Shown in pieces: positions 1-11,927 of a stretch of 64,000 nucleotides of DNA. The stretch is taken from positions 2,294,001-2,358,000 of the forward strand of contig JABYQQ010000006.1 of NCBI GenBank assembly GCA_022605405.1, written 5' to 3'. The notes under the pieces are model-generated. The model made no database searches. It was not told the DNA's origin and worked only from the letters and a program-made list of their open reading frames with translations. This DNA is from Earliella scabrosa. Taxonomy: Eukaryota > Basidiomycota > Agaricomycetes > Polyporales > Polyporaceae. Position 1 is the first letter of the stretch; each line of letters opens with the position of its first letter. A program made the translations under genes and the position numbers.

Positions 1-530
1 CATCCGTGACGGCTACCCGGCCATCGATCTGTACGTCTCTTTCGTTCCCGCACCGGGCGTCTTCGCTGACAAAGAGATAGTTGGTTGCGCAAGCTATATT
101 GGAAGAACCCGGCCTTTTCGGAGACATGTAACTTCCAGCACATCAAGGAGGGATACTATTGGATGCGGAAGGTGAGTTCAAAACATCACCGAGCCGTCTC
201 GCAGGTTGCTGACCCAACCGCATCATATGCAGGTGAATGCGAACGGCGTAGTGCCGCTAGGTCCTATCCCAAACATTCTACCACTATAAGTCGGAACCGG
301 TGTGCAACGTTGGTACGGGACGTCGTGGAAGGGGAAGAAGGGGCACATAAGCCTCCGGTTCTTGTACTAGTAACGCCGCAGTTTGAACAGACTTTTGTGA
401 GGGTGTGTCACATCCCAACGCGTGTTCTCGTTGATGCAGACATAGGACGCTCTCCAGCTCCTGAACCACCCAGGCCCCCCCGGGGCTCAATGCTTACCTT
501 GAAGTTGCTGGAACCCACATCGTCTGTTGC
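1..530 (+). pseudogene. Edge-truncated gene relic, inverted homologue of 47860-48390
   Basis: Bases 2-110 read open and protein-like (containing GYPAIDLYVSF), then the coding signal jumps to another frame around 85-171 (containing ETCNFQHIKEG). A plausible GT donor at 172 and an AG acceptor near 231 lead to a short C-terminal exon (VNANGVVPLGPIP) with a stop near 290. The same order of segments recurs, diverged and inverted, at 47860-48390. The frame jump and the stops in the partner suggest decaying copies of one gene. The gene may continue to the left of the window. I do not recognise the family. Confidence 0.35.
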
Positions 531-959
531 TCCGAGTCCTCGAGTTCGCGAGTTCTGCGTATGAGGCGTGTATTCTTGCGGCAAGTTGCCAGTTCATCGG
601 TCTGCAAAGATTTAGATGCCAGCAATATTTCGCACTGCAAATCCGTGCTAGCGCACAATTAAGAGTTGCTTCAGCCAACTAAGAGGCAATTCCTTTGTCG
701 TTTGAGTCGCCCGGTCGTCCGTCGAGCTTTAGAGGTATAGTCATAGACTCATAACGGTGCATTACAACATAACGTCGTGGACTACTCGTGACAGGTCGTT
801 ACCTATTAGTCCCATGAATATAAGTGCGAGTAGCGATGGAAGATACCAATGTCCAGACCGCTCCACGGCCCCAAGCCTCGCCGAGCACAATCCCCACCTA
901 TATTTCTTGCAACCTCTCGTCTCCATGTTTACGGCGCTCGTCAATAGGAAGTCTCACCC
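531..959. other. Intergenic, no gene seen
   Basis: Only short unconvincing reading frames. It would hold the 3' end of the F-box gene transcribed from the right. Confidence 0.5.
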
Positions 960-2329
960 TCAAGGCTGTACAGCCTCATCGACGACGATGCGCAGCCGGC
1001 CCCCCTCTTGTAGCTTGGGCAATGCATTCTTCACGCCCTGGAGGAGAAACGCCGCGTTCTTCTGACCGCAGTGCGACGCGTCGAGTTCGACCTTGACACT
1101 CTTCGGCCCGAGCAGCGTGAACGACTGGCTCGAGAGCACATCATCGAGCGCGCCCAGGCCCCAGAGCACGGGCTCGCGTCTGTTGGCGACGACCATGCCA
1201 GCCGCGTGCCAGGTCGTGACGGAACAGCACTGGTCGACGTCAAGCGCCCCGGTGAAGGAGAGCGTCACCTCGCTGATCGTCCGCGGGAGGCACTCCGACT
1301 CGAGGGAGAAGATCCCCGGGAAGATCTCGTTGTGCGGGTTTCTGAGGACGGTCCGGTCGTGTTCAGAGTGTCGCGGGGTTGGGACGGCGATGCGTAGTGT
1401 ACGGAGATCCCGGCAGGCGGAGAAAGCCCTCCCAAGCTCGTCCCACGGCAGAAAAGATATGTCTGCGGTGATGTCTCTCGATCAGGTTCATCGTCTAGGA
1501 AGAGGAAGAGTCGCTGCTTACACTCTTCGTCTGTCACCATATTGCGCACAAGGGGCTCCAGGTCGATGTCGAGCGAGGTTACCGGGGCTCCGGCTCGTGC
1601 GGCTGCCAACAGAAAGTCTGAGAGCAGTGTGAGGTGCTGTTCATCACCGATCGCGATTGTGAGGGAGGTGAGGGCATCCCAGACGATCATCTCCTGCAAA
1701 GGGCCGAGCATAGCTGCAGCGTTCGAGGCAATCGCGAGCCTCGGGATCCGGACGCCACCGTCGTATTTCCGGAAGATCTCGCGATAATCCTCCGCGCTCA
1801 AGGGCATGTCGCCAAATCGAACTTCGTCGACCGCGGTGAAGATATCGAGGAGCATCGGTAGGGCGAGTATCGGGACGTCTCCACGGACCTCGATTCGCTT
1901 GAGGGAAGACCATCGAGGGACCTTGCTCGCAGCTGGAGACCACGTAGGTGCGACGTTCTCGAGGACCAGGGAACGAAGCTTGGGTAGCTGGTACATTATC
2001 TTCGCCAGCTGCGGAAGATCGAGCGTGGGGGAGACGGCGTTCACGACCGGCATTCCGTAGTAGGACACGAGCGTGACTCTCTCTCGAAGGGAGAGAGTAC
2101 TGACACAGCCCGCCAGACTGGGGTAACTCTTGACAAACTTGAATAGGCGGTGGAATTGACGGCTTGATTTGAGCGATAGTGACGTGAACAGAAGTGGCAG
2201 TGCAATTGCTCGCCAGACTTTGCTGACTACCGAAACTTTGAGCAGATTTTCTTTGTTGTCCTCGAGGAGCCGGAATATCATGTGCACGAGTTCGGTGGGT
2301 AGAGGACCAAGGGATGACGCTCTCTTCAT
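960..2329 (-). CDS. F-box protein (F-box 1)
   Basis: Predicted complement(join(960..1462,1522..2329)), 436 aa. The start at 2329 is followed at aa 8-50 by a typical F-box (LPTELVHMIFRLLEDNKENL, then VSKVWRAIALPLLF). F-box proteins bind Skp1 and act as substrate adaptors of SCF ubiquitin ligases; the LRR-like remainder usually selects the target. The 59-nt intron has a GTAAGC donor, a CTGAT branch point and a GCAG acceptor, and removing it restores the frame into a C-terminal half ending LRIVVDEAVQP. Two relatives lie in the window: a broken one at 37932-39307 and an intact one at 55335-56635, with similar C-terminal ends (LPxLxxxGLL). The fold assignment is firm; the substrate is unknown. Confidence 0.85.
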
Positions 2330-3549
2330 GGCTAGACATCATGCAGGTGTGAATCGCGTCAGCGGGCCACACGATGGAGACATCGACTGGATACATACTT
2401 GATATACAATAGAAGAACACTCAAGAAAGAACGTACGGAGGAGTTATTAGTGGTACAGCAGGCTTTGTACAAGAAGAGAAGGTCGACGAGCTCTAACCGG
2501 AGAGCTCTAGTCGTGGGTGGACTGCAGAGACGTCCGGAGCATCGAAGGATATATGCAGCTGGTGGTACAACACGAACTTACTGTAGCACAGTGGCGAGGG
2601 CAACGTGGACAATGCATGAGCCACTCGATATCTGACAATGCGTGAGCCACTGGTGACGGTCGTGGTGTCGCTGACCTTTAATGACAACGATGACCGTGAT
2701 CAAGCAGATCTGTTGTTCTCCTCGCCGCCACCTGACATCTCTCCAGGAATCTTGGCCAACTTCGCTCAGACGATCATAGCTTGCAGTTCTAGTAGACTCG
2801 GTGTAGTACTTGCCACTTCAAGTTATCCGTCCTCACCAGAATCAGCTCCACATTCCCATGAAGAACAGAATCGTTGCTGGTTGCACTCATAATTAATCAT
2901 ATTCCCGTTGATGCCAGTAGACATAGAGGTATGAAGTGCGTGCATATCTCGGAGCGCGAGAGCTAGGAGGGATTGAATATTGATGGAAGAGTCCCAAGAG
3001 AGGCTGACGTCAACGTCGTGTGCCATAATAGACGCTGAGAGGGTTGGTACCCACGCCACGTGGCACGGAACCCGTGGGCCGTTCCCCCATCGGCGTCATG
3101 CTCCCGCCACCATCTTCTGCCAGACCTTGTCTGAACGTTCGGCACTTATCTGCCTGCTGTTCTGTCTTCTAGAGCTTCTGGGACTATATATGACGGACTC
3201 AGAGTTGTGACTCTGATGATGTTACCGCGCACAAACTCGGTTGGCTCGTCTTCTCTCTCACCGTGCGATGGCCCTGTGCGAGTAACTGGTCCTGGCAGGG
3301 GCCAATGGACACACTGCTTTCACTTGAACATCCTTAAGGATAGCTACGTCGTGGTCGTTTGAAGACATAACGGCAGTAACTCTGATGTGCACAAAAGCTT
3401 CCGTCTCTCGAGCTCGTATAGATGTATTCCGTATGCTGAGTTCTCTCCTGCAGGCCCGCCCTCCCGGGGGATATTAAGCTAAAAGACAACTATCACATTG
3501 GACCCTGACGAAGATCCTGACTCTGGTGGGGTTAAGAATAACACGGTGT
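2330..3549. other. Intergenic, no gene seen
   Basis: About 1.2 kb with only short frames that lack family resemblance. It holds the promoter of F-box 1 and the downstream region of the zinc-finger gene. Homology with the right duplication arm begins near 3550. Confidence 0.45.
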
Positions 3550-3727
3550 CTTCATTTTTCTCAGATGGCACCGTCGCATTCAACAACTGAATCCAATATC
3601 CGCGTCCATAGAACGGGACAAGTCAGAAATACTATTTCAGTGCGCGGTGATGTTTGCTTGCGTATGATACATTGTATTGACATGCAAATCAAAACCCTAT
3701 ATTCAGCCATCGAGCATCGAGCTCTCA

Positions 3728-4846
3728 TCACGATGCCTTTCCACCTGCCAAGCTGTTACCGGGCTGGTAGATGGCGAACGCATCTCCAAAGCACCGTCCC
3801 TTCTCCCTCCGCAAGTGCCTCGTGAGTGCGTCCCGACGGCTGAAGGTCTTCCTACAGCCTCCCACCATCAGCCTCCCTGCGAACTCGAACGCCGGATCCT
3901 CCCGCACGACCTCCTCAGGGATTCCCCGCGTGTGCGCCTCGACGACGGGGACACCACAGCACACCCAGAGCACTTCGTTCGATGCACGCGTGTGCGTCGC
4001 GATGTGGCGCTTCAAGTCGGGCACACGGCAGTTGTGTTGGATGTACGGGCAGTGCGGGCATTCCCACTGGTTCGTGGACGTGGGAGAGCCGTGCGCCGCC
4101 GCCTCGGCTGACGGGACTTGGACGTTCCGCCGCTTGAAAGTCGTGAGCGCTGACACGGACTGGCTTTGGAATGACGATGGCTCGGGCAAGGGAGAAGGGT
4201 AGGGAGAAGTCGAGGAGATACGTGGGTAGCGACGGCGTCGCGGGGTTACTTGAGCGGACGGCTCCCGTGGTGGGGAAGTCCTCAGAATGGCCGGTGAGAT
4301 GTACTGTGGCATAGGCGGCATGGCCGAGAACTCCGAAGGGGAGTGAGATTGCGCGGTTCCGCACGGGGTGGAGAGGTCGAACGGCTGGTGGTGCGACACA
4401 CCGTTCGCTAGCAGCAACGGGTCAATGTTCGATGGAATAGATGCCGCATCAAACGCGGTCGGGTCCGAGAAGGTAACGTTGTAAACCTCCGGGGTGTTTG
4501 ACACGAGGGATGAGTCGGAACTGTTGATCGAGGGGTATGGGATAGAGAAGGGGTCGAGCACATCATTAGAGAGACTATACAAAGATTAGCCACATAAATA
4601 ATACTGCAATACAATCACCCACTAGTTGTTGCTCAACTCATTTTCGAGCTCCCAGTTCGACGACTGGTAGCACAACGCTTCCGAATCGGAAGTGCCGGTC
4701 CACGGGGAGGATAAGTCGTAGTCGTCGAGAAGTGAGCCTTGTTCGGTAAGCGGGTAGCTTTCGGCGTGTCCGGTTGGGTCAGTCGCCGTGTACAGTGGAT
4801 AGTGTGGGTAGTACGGGCCGGAGATAGACTGTTGGGCGGAAAGCAT
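3728..4846 (-). CDS. C2H2-type zinc-finger protein, copy 1
   Basis: Predicted complement(join(3728..4574,4623..4846)), 356 aa, with one 48-nt intron containing a CTAAT branch point. The N-terminal half is low-complexity and Ser/Pro/Tyr-rich, resembling an activation region. Near aa 240-262 lies CPHCPYIQ followed by a basic stretch and H-x3-H, giving a C-x2-C-x14-H-x3-H finger. Next come WVCCGVP, MVGGC and KTFSRRDALTRHLRR, a second irregular finger seen in basidiomycete C2H2 proteins. A nuclear DNA-binding regulator is the likely role (inference). Very similar copies lie at 20018-21136 and 46542-47674. An out-of-frame upstream ATG sits 86 nt before the start in all three. Confidence 0.85.
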
Positions 4847-4946
4847 GGCGGCAGGTCGGCGCTGGTGTCTGTAGGACAGGGTGGGTCGTCGACGGTGGGG
4901 GTTGGAGAGAAAGATGGGTTTTGGCCTGTCATAGCTATGTGCTGCC

Positions 4947-4956
4947 CTTATATACC
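4947..4956 (-). promoter_or_regulatory. TATA box of zinc-finger copy 1
   Basis: GGTATATAAG on the minus strand, about 100 nt before the start codon. It is identical in copy 2, and changed to GGTATTTAAG in copy 3. Confidence 0.6.
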
Positions 4957-4989
4957 TGGGAATCCATCTAGGGCCTCGAGGAGGACCTC

Positions 4990-6062
4990 GAGGGAGAGGT
5001 TGTTGCCTTGTCTATGAGTATACTTACTACTTAGTTCAAGTTACTTACCATGACCGGGGCTGAGGACAGAGAGCGCCTATGAGGTCGGTACAAACAGGGT
5101 CAAACAGGTCTTGGGACCTCAAACGTTGATCTTCTCACGCGCCATGGATCTCTGTCCTCGCGTGGCCATCCTCCCTTCACCTTCACATCACCACACTCGC
5201 ACAGTCGGCCGGGGTGAGCCTTCGTAGTTCCGAGTCTTGCTGATAACATTGCATTCTAGTAGTGCAAGCTAGGTGCCGCCCTCACATACGTTGGCCGCCA
5301 CCCAAGGCCCCGAGGAAGACCTCGAGGAGGAGTTGGCTGCCTTGTCTATGATGAGTATAGGACACAGAGCGTCTATGCCCTTGGGCCAAACACGGCCAAA
5401 TAGGTCGGGGGACCTCAAACGTTCATCTTCCCACGCACCATGGATCTCTCTCCTCGCGTGGCGGTAGGACTCGGAGGTCTACGCCGTCATATCGATGTGA
5501 AGGAACGGTACAGTCGACTCCCTTGTAACCCATACCCCTTGGGAGACCCCCCAAATTATGGGTTTTGACGGGTTATGGGGTATCAAAGTAAGCGCTCAAT
5601 GGGATCTGGGCGTTAAACGCGAGTTAGCGCCCATGCTGCGTAACTTCGACGCGTCGGAGGAAGGATTGGCTCCCTCTGAATTTGGTTGTGGGATAACTAA
5701 CATGTTCTAAGTGAGCTTTTTGGGAGTTATCACGCAATTGGTGCCCCAACAGGTGTCATATCATCGGCGCTGATGCCCCAATAAGGGGCCAATTATGGGT
5801 TATCGACCCCCAATATGGCTATGGGTTATGGGGTATCACGGGTTTATGGGTTATGGCCTGCAAACCGACTCGGGATCATCAAAAATCTATGGCTTATCAC
5901 GGGTTATGGGTTTTGGCGTGTATGGGTTAGAGGGGAGTCGACTGTACGAGGTTGGTGCAAACAGGGCCAAATAGGTCAGAGGACCTCAAACGTTCATCTT
6001 CTCACGCGGTGTGGATCTCTGTGCTCGCGTGGCCGTCCCTTCACATCGAGATACCGACGCGA
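4990..6062 (-). repeat. Upstream module tract of zinc-finger copy 1 (three modules)
   Basis: Modules of about 100-110 bp lie near 5075-5175, 5365-5470 and 5950-6055. Each carries a CAAACAGG/CAAATAGG-like pair, then GACCTCAAACGTT, CATGGATCTCT and a CGCGTGG end. The same module recurs upstream of the other two zinc-finger copies, ten copies in all. A mariner-like MITE separates the second and third modules. Confidence 0.8.
5511..5944. mobile_element. Tc1/mariner-like MITE (434 bp)
   Basis: Terminal inverted repeats start CAGTCGACTCCC and continue into TAACCCATA on both ends, with a TA on each flank (5509-5510 and 5945-5946), the target duplication expected of Tc1/mariner elements. The interior has no coding capacity but many GGGTTATGG-type repeats near both ends. 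It interrupts the module tract and is absent from the right duplication arm, so it inserted after the duplication or was lost from the other arm. Confidence 0.75.
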
Positions 6063-6822
6063 TGGCATAGACCTCCGACATTGCGTCTTCTCTCCACGCT
6101 GACACTACTTACTATGCTGTACATCAGTCTGCTGTCTGTGCTGACTGGGGGGATGGTGGACCAGGGTCCAGTACCTGCTGCGCTATCATATGCGCTTCTT
6201 GGCATGACCATCAATATTGTCCGAGTCGAGCTCAACTTCTTCCTTGAACGATTGATGCATGATTCCCTGGCCGACATTGACACGTTTTGTTAGTATTTGT
6301 TCTTTGGTCTTCTGCTCGCTTGATTTATCCCATACCGTCTCTCGTAGTCACATGTCCAACGCCGCTCTCTTACCTTGCTACCGCGGGGATCGTCAGAGCG
6401 GATCGAATAGCCCATAGGAGTCAGGATATCGGTAACCTTTCTCACTGGATCAGCTCAGGAAGCGTTGTGCCTTACGGTGATCATCATCAAGCTCGAGGTC
6501 ATGGATCGGCTCCACGAGTCAATGGAGGACGCCCTGTTGCAAGCCTTTCTCCGTATTCATGCCACTGATTTGCTTCAGATACGATACGCCGCGAGTCTCT
6601 GACTGACAACTGGAATTACTAAGCTGAACGTCATGCACAAATACGCAAGGGACTCGGGGGAGCACCGATCCCACACTCCATGTTGATCGCTCGAATATAC
6701 ATACGGACGCAGGTTTCGGCCTGCCGCTCTCGCACGGGACCAAGCCCATGTCGAACACAATATGTACGTGCGGTCTATTGTCACACTGATTATGCCGATA
6801 ACTCATAAGTGTGGACTATAAC
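6063..6822. other. Intergenic; 3' flank of DUF3237 gene
   Basis: No gene seen. From about 6519 on, the minus strand matches 18500-18680, the 3' flank of the second DUF3237 copy. It belongs to the duplicated block. Confidence 0.55.
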
Positions 6823-7573
6823 TCAAGGGTCCACGTGTTGCTGCTTGACACTGTCCATGACGGAGAGCCCTTTGTCGTCCGACGTGGCCGGTAGGGCCCC
6901 GAAGATCGTCCAGGCTGGGTTTGGATCGCCCTCGGACCATACGAGGTTTCCGACAATGAAGCGGCTGTTCAGGCCACTGTAACGCTCCGAGTCGGTTTCC
7001 ACATGTCTGGAAGTTTACCGTGAGTGTCATGTCTACTAGCAGACGCAAGAAAGAGCATCTCACATGTACGTCAGGTCAAAGACGAAAAGCCTCCTGAGAA
7101 AATGGAGAGACGTTCAGCCTCGGGCGCCACCAGTATGGCACATCATGACAGCAGAATACCTACCCAACGCCTTGGAATTGGAGGTACCCCAGCTTGTTGT
7201 CGGCTGCCCAGATCACGGGAATGACGCCCTCAGGGAAGAAGATCCCCGAGTTGCTGACCAGGCCGTTGTCCGCGGTGGGAAGGATGGTCGCGACCAGCTT
7301 CCCCGACCCAGGTTCGGTAAGGTTACCTCTACATGTGGAGCGGTGAGCTATGCATTCCCAGATTAGGTCTGAGATGACCCACCCTGTGATCACGCCGTGC
7401 ATGCGTGTGCCGAAGGGGCCGTTGGTGACGTTCTGGGACTCGCCCACGACGAGCGTCCCGACGAAGAGCGTCTCGAACGTTGGCGGCGGCGCTGGCTTCA
7501 CCTGAGCGAGCGTGTACGGGATGAGTGCAGCAGCAGTGAGAAGGGAGGAGAGCACGGATAGGAGGAGGCGCAT
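6823..7573 (-). CDS. Secreted DUF3237-like protein, intact copy
   Basis: Predicted complement(join(6823..7006,7064..7093,7164..7328,7383..7573)), 189 aa, four exons including a 30-nt micro-exon. The N-terminus is a clear signal peptide (MRLLLSVLSSLLTAAALIP, likely cleavage after TLAQ), so the protein should enter the secretory pathway. The body has FETLFVGTLVVGE, GTRMHGVITGG, GSGKLVATILPTADN and a terminal SERYSGLNSRFIVGN, the order expected of the DUF3237 family (a small beta-barrel of unknown function). N-glycosylation sequons NVT and NLT are present. No catalytic role can be named. A second copy at 17696-18454 carries a stop. A TATA box sits about 50 nt upstream. Confidence 0.78.
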
Positions 7574-7624
7574 GGTTTGAAGGGAGGGACAGCGTCTTGA
7601 TCCTGTCTGGCACTATCAGGTGCA

Positions 7625-7630
7625 TTTATA
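7625..7630 (-). promoter_or_regulatory. TATA box of DUF3237 gene
   Basis: TATAAA on the minus strand about 52 nt before the start codon. The surrounding sequence (CGATGTATAAATGCA) is conserved in the second copy at 17649-17654. Confidence 0.55.
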
Positions 7631-7720
7631 CATCGGCCAGCGCGTGGTCGAGCGGTTAGCGTTGTACAGTCAGCCCTTCCATGATTCGCTCGTGGCGCGA
7701 TGACGATGCATGCCTCGGAA

Positions 7721-8122
7721 AGGTGACGCCTGGCACTAGATGTCCAGAAGAATCCCTGTTACATGTCCATTCGATCTTCAACGCGAATTGAGCTAACAAC
7801 TTGAAGCTTAATCGACTACAACGCCGATTTGAAAGGCCTGCCGCCTCATTGCTCCACACACGGACCCAAGAGGACCCGCGACTCTGAGCCGCCCTCTCTT
7901 AAACTGTAACCTTGGTAAATGACTGTCCACAAGATTCTCATGGTGAGCGTTCCGTCTCTCAAATGGGCGCGTCTGTCACACCATGACGGCGAGTTGCGAG
8001 TCGGATTTGCAGACCGCTTCATATGTACCTAAGCATGAGTCGGGGTCTGCGGGAATGTTCCTTCAAACGAAATAGGCATAGCAAGGTCAAGAGCATTACA
8101 ATCACACTAGATCTGTTTACGA
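7721..8122. other. Intergenic, no gene seen
   Basis: Lies between the edge of the duplicated block and the 3' end of SDR-A. No open frame with family resemblance. Confidence 0.5.
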
Positions 8123-9361
8123 TCAGTGCGATGATGGGTACTTCAACAGCACCTACCGAACAAACGCGTCAGCGCCAGTATACATCATGTCACAAGTAAG
8201 ACCACTCACGCCTCCATCCAGTAGCACCACCTCTCCATCTACGAACCAGTTCGCGACGAGGAAGAGGACCACACCCCCGATGTCCTTGTACGTGCCTTGG
8301 CGGTGCGGTCCAGGGCGCGCAACCGGAGTCTCGAACGGAAACTGAGCGTCCGGGGGAAAGTGCGAAATGCCGCCCGCGTCAGCCGTCCCGGGCGCGCTCA
8401 TCGCGGAGGCGAACAACCCTGGCGCGATCCCATTGACGCGGATCCCGAGCGGAAGTAGCTCGTGCGCGAGCGTCTGCGTCGCCTGCGCGATGGCCGCTTT
8501 GGAGTACATATACGGGTACGACCACCCTGCGGTCGCGGGGTCCTTCGTCCACGCGTTCATGCTTGCGGTGTTGACTATCTGCGGTGCGAACCTTGTCGCG
8601 CCAGGGCTCTCCTTCCACTTCTCGAGGAGCGGGAGGAAGGCGAATGTCAGGAAGAACGGGCCGACCGCGTTCGTGTGGATGTTGTGGTCGAAGTCCTCTT
8701 CGGACACCATGTCGAAGATGGTCTTGCGATATCCTTTTGCACTGGGCTCTTGGGGGAAGACATAGAAGCCTGAGTGGACTCTGTGGACATGAAAGTCGAG
8801 TTTGAGACAGATCGTCTATTCGTTCAGACGGCTGGACGAACTGACCCTGCGTTGTTGAACAGAACAGTTACATGCTTCTCGCGCTTCCCAACCTCCTCGG
8901 CCAGGCGAAGCGCTTCTGACTGGTCCAATTGTGCTTGTTCAGTACGACCACTACTTCAGCAAGGTCTCATGGCGAATAAATACCTTCTTCCGAATGTCGC
9001 CTTCGATTCCGTACATTCTCCCGGGCCGGTTGTCTTTCTCCGCAGCGTCGCTATATCTCTTCGAAATGCTTTATATAGACCATGTAGATCACCGGATTGA
9101 ACCTTTGCATAGCATAGCCGGCACGCACTCGTCAAGATCGGCTTGCTTGGGGCCAATGATGTACACAGTCGCGCCGTTGGCGACCAGCGTACTTGCAATC
9201 ATGAGCCCGATCCCCTGGAGATGAGACCCTATGAGCATGCAAGCATATGACATACAGGAAGAAGACGTGCTCACCGTTCCGCCTCCAGTCACGACGGCGA
9301 CCACGCCGGTGAGGTCGAACAAGTTGCTAGCGGTCAGGTCAGATAGAACAGTCTCAGCCAT
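8123..9361 (-). CDS. Short-chain dehydrogenase/reductase, SDR-A
   Basis: Predicted complement(join(8123..8152,8210..8780,8846..8919,8984..9068,9129..9214,9275..9361)), 310 aa. It shows the classical SDR landmarks: VVAVVTGGGTGIGLM at the N-terminus (nucleotide-binding TGxxxGxG), FNNAG, TNAVGP, the catalytic Ser region (NTASMN), PYMYSKAA (YxxxK), and IRVNGIAPG. A NAD(P)H-dependent oxidoreductase acting on an unknown alcohol or carbonyl is expected. Exon lengths 87-86-85-74 are identical in SDR-B and SDR-C, so the three are direct paralogues. The last 30-nt exon encodes a shared tail (LLKYPSSH here, MLKHPSSW and LLKHPSSY in the others). Confidence 0.9.
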
Positions 9362-9955
9362 AGGTGCGGTGAGTGTCGGAATTCGGGTGCCCACAGCATC
9401 CGCTCAAGAGATGTCTTATATCCCTGCGCGCCCCCCATAATTGGTTCCGCCATCACTGTAGGGCGCCCGTCGGATGCGCGCACGCCGCGACTTCTGAGAA
9501 CGTTGATAGAAGTCCGCACACAAGAACGGTATGGCCGGCGGCCGGGTTGCAGAGGCTTGCTAGCGTTCGCAGCGCGATGCAAGAGACGTGAGAGCAGAGT
9601 ACACGCTAGTGTTCGCGTACGCCCGAGAACAAGACGTTCAGATTCACGCTGCTGGGTTCGCCGTGATCGCGTTGATCAGAATTCACCGCGGAACTTCCAG
9701 GCTTGCGTCTTGTGCTGTTAATTGTGCGTGCCTATGCCGTACCTGATTCAGAGTGGTTCCTGAGGATAGCATGGCCAGGTGGACGGATTGGTCTGTCAGC
9801 CTTTTGAGCTTGGAAGGTTGAATAACGGCGGGTGAAGGACTTCCTGTGCTAATCGACACACTGTAAAGGGTGGAAATGAAACATCTTGATGGATTGGTCG
9901 CAGTACAAGAGTTCTCAAGATCGTAGTTCACAATGATCAGTCGCGTCAGGCGTCG
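9362..9955. other. Intergenic, no gene seen
   Basis: Promoter region of SDR-A and downstream region of the DUF6533-like gene. No supported coding sequence. Confidence 0.5.
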
Positions 9956-11563
9956 TCAAAGGTCCTGCGGCAGAGTGTCAGTTGGATACAGGACTTTGTG
10001 GGCCTGAGGACAAACGCAGACCGCTTCTCTGGCCATCGGCACATCCAAATCTTCCACGCCAGACCGCGAGGCGAATGCGAAGGAGGACATCGCTGTACCT
10101 GACGTTGTCTGATTGGTCCCGTCGGTCTCCCTCAGATCTAGGAGAAATCCGGCGACAAGAATGACACTGAGTCTGCGGTCCATGGTCAGCCGCCAATGGA
10201 GACATATCCGCGGGACATAGAAGACCTGATCTGACGTACACTGTCACAACGTCTGCCGTAGCACCGTTGATCTGCGCAGGAGCCGCGTGAGGACCCCGCA
10301 AGTGTAAGACGACGCCGCACCCACCGCAACTTGCAAGAGAACGATGTCGAACAGGTTGAAAAGAAAAAGAACGCTTGGAAAGCGGTACATCAGCCTAGAG
10401 CCCGCGCCAGTCACGGTCATGCATACATGAAGTATATTGAACCTGCGAGAACGCGAGTTATTCAACACGTAGACAAATCGGCATGCGGACCGCACCGTCT
10501 CTCAAGAGAATACTGCTAAGCGACGGGCCGTTCAGGTCTCCAGAGGAATACACCCCGATCGTTTGTCGCAAGGTAACGATCACGACCAACAGGTCCGTCA
10601 AAAGGGTTGTTGCCCTCGCACTTGTGGCAACTTCGATCCAGTCAGCAGATAGGCAAACATGGCAGTTCGCGCGGATCAGCTTACGTCTGCACGGTGGATG
10701 ATCTTATCAGCGTTCGAATCAGGTATGTGGCGGGAGGACTCACATTCGATATGTGCCTAGGGTGATGGCCGCATCTGCCCCACAGCCAGCAAACGGAGAC
10801 CGTATGTTTGGCGTAGAGATTGCTCGTACGTACTGCGATAGATATGAACAAGGGTGTAATGTGGGACATACAAAGAGCATCTTACCAGATCAACGGCGGG
10901 TAAGACCAGCCCGAGGAGCATGGTCACAACGGACAGCCACATACGTCGTCCAGTCAAGGCGTACATTCGAAACGCGGAGAAAGCTGAAGATGATAGTTAG
11001 TAGGAGAAGCAGGAAAGCTCGAAGGGTACGCACTAGCGATCGCACTCCATGAAAAGACATCAAAGACCAGATGAGGGCGGAACAGCTACCAAGGATGAGT
11101 CATTGATATAATTCTCCCATTGGCCCAGTCGGATGGCACGAGCGTACCTCTGGAGCCAGAATCACGTTAACATGTTGAGCGGAGGAATCACGGCAAAAGA
11201 GGATCGGAGAGAACGCACCTCAAGTGTTTGTCCCCAACGCATGCTCTGTAAAATCGTGAACAGACGATGCAGGATTGCAGAGTATCGGTTGGTGACATAT
11301 AGCAACGTGAACCCTGTCAGGCCCCGAGACCAAACCAGAGCAACTTCTCGAGGAAGTGAGAGGATACTGTCGTAGAAGAGCACGGCTAATGTCGGCCCTA
11401 GTGAGTGCATGCTGAGGAGACTGCGCAAGGTAGGCTCACTGGTGGCAGCCGCATGGATGTACTTGGCTATAATGCTGTCCGAGGAGGTGGCAAAGTGAGG
11501 ACGGGTCGACAAGGGGAGGAATAGTCGGACTCACTTCTGTTCGAATACTTGTTCAATAGACAT
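9956..11563 (-). CDS. DUF6533-like multi-pass membrane protein (a)
   Basis: A gene of many short exons. The start at 11563 gives MSIEQVFEQK. The next exon (about 11220-11480) carries the N-terminal DUF6533-like signature: an aliphatic helix, YDSILSLPREVALVW, then GFTLLYVTNRY. Further exons give membrane helices (about 10900-10960 and 10560-10640, the latter containing TTLLTDLLVVIVTL then SILLRDG) and a C-terminal cytosolic exon with SVILVAGFLLDLRE ending at 9956. Such seven-helix-like proteins are abundant in Agaricomycetes and have no established function. Exact exon joins were not all fixed. Relatives lie at 30426-32167 and 57291-59202. Confidence 0.72.
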
Positions 11564-11927
11564 GCTGGCTGGTCGATAGTCTCGCATTCGCAGACGTCTA
11601 GACTTTACACGAGGTTATATGACCGTCTGACCCAGTCAAGATGGAAGAGTGGAGCGTCCTGCGCCCCAAAAGCGTTGACGACATGACAGCAAAGAGACAG
11701 CGCAGCACACCAACTATGCGCCACAAGCCTACAGACAGCGGCGTTAGCGAAATCTACCATACGACGCTGACAAGATGATCAACCGACCTTCGCACATGAG
11801 GAATCATCGCGCCCACTCACCAGCAACCGCAAGGAGAAGGAACGGACAACAGTGCTCGAGAACCAACGAGCGACGCGCGAAAAGTGTACACTAGTATTGC
11901 AATCCTCTATCCACCGTCCAGCTCACC
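11564..11927. other. Intergenic, no gene seen
   Basis: Short region between the start of the DUF6533-like gene and the 3' end of the sorting-nexin gene. Confidence 0.5.

Larger units (their letters stand above)
3550..7720. repeat. Left arm of inverted segmental duplication
   Basis: Read on the minus strand this block matches 17560-21330 in order: DUF3237 gene with its TATA region, DUF3237 3' flank, 110-bp upstream modules, zinc-finger gene, zinc-finger 3' flank. Similarity is visible in introns and UTRs as well as exons, so this is duplication of DNA, not just related genes. The left arm is about 0.4 kb longer, which is accounted for by the MITE at 5511-5944. Confidence 0.88.

Noticed and set aside
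340..420. KVCSNCGVT-like Cys motif suggesting a GATA zinc finger
   Set aside because: The second Cys pair is missing, and the paralogous relic at 47950-48010 does not keep the cysteines in frame.
5511..5944. Interstitial telomere repeats
   Set aside because: The GGGTTA-like words are irregular and mixed with GGGTTTTG. The TA-flanked inverted ends explain the segment better as a MITE.
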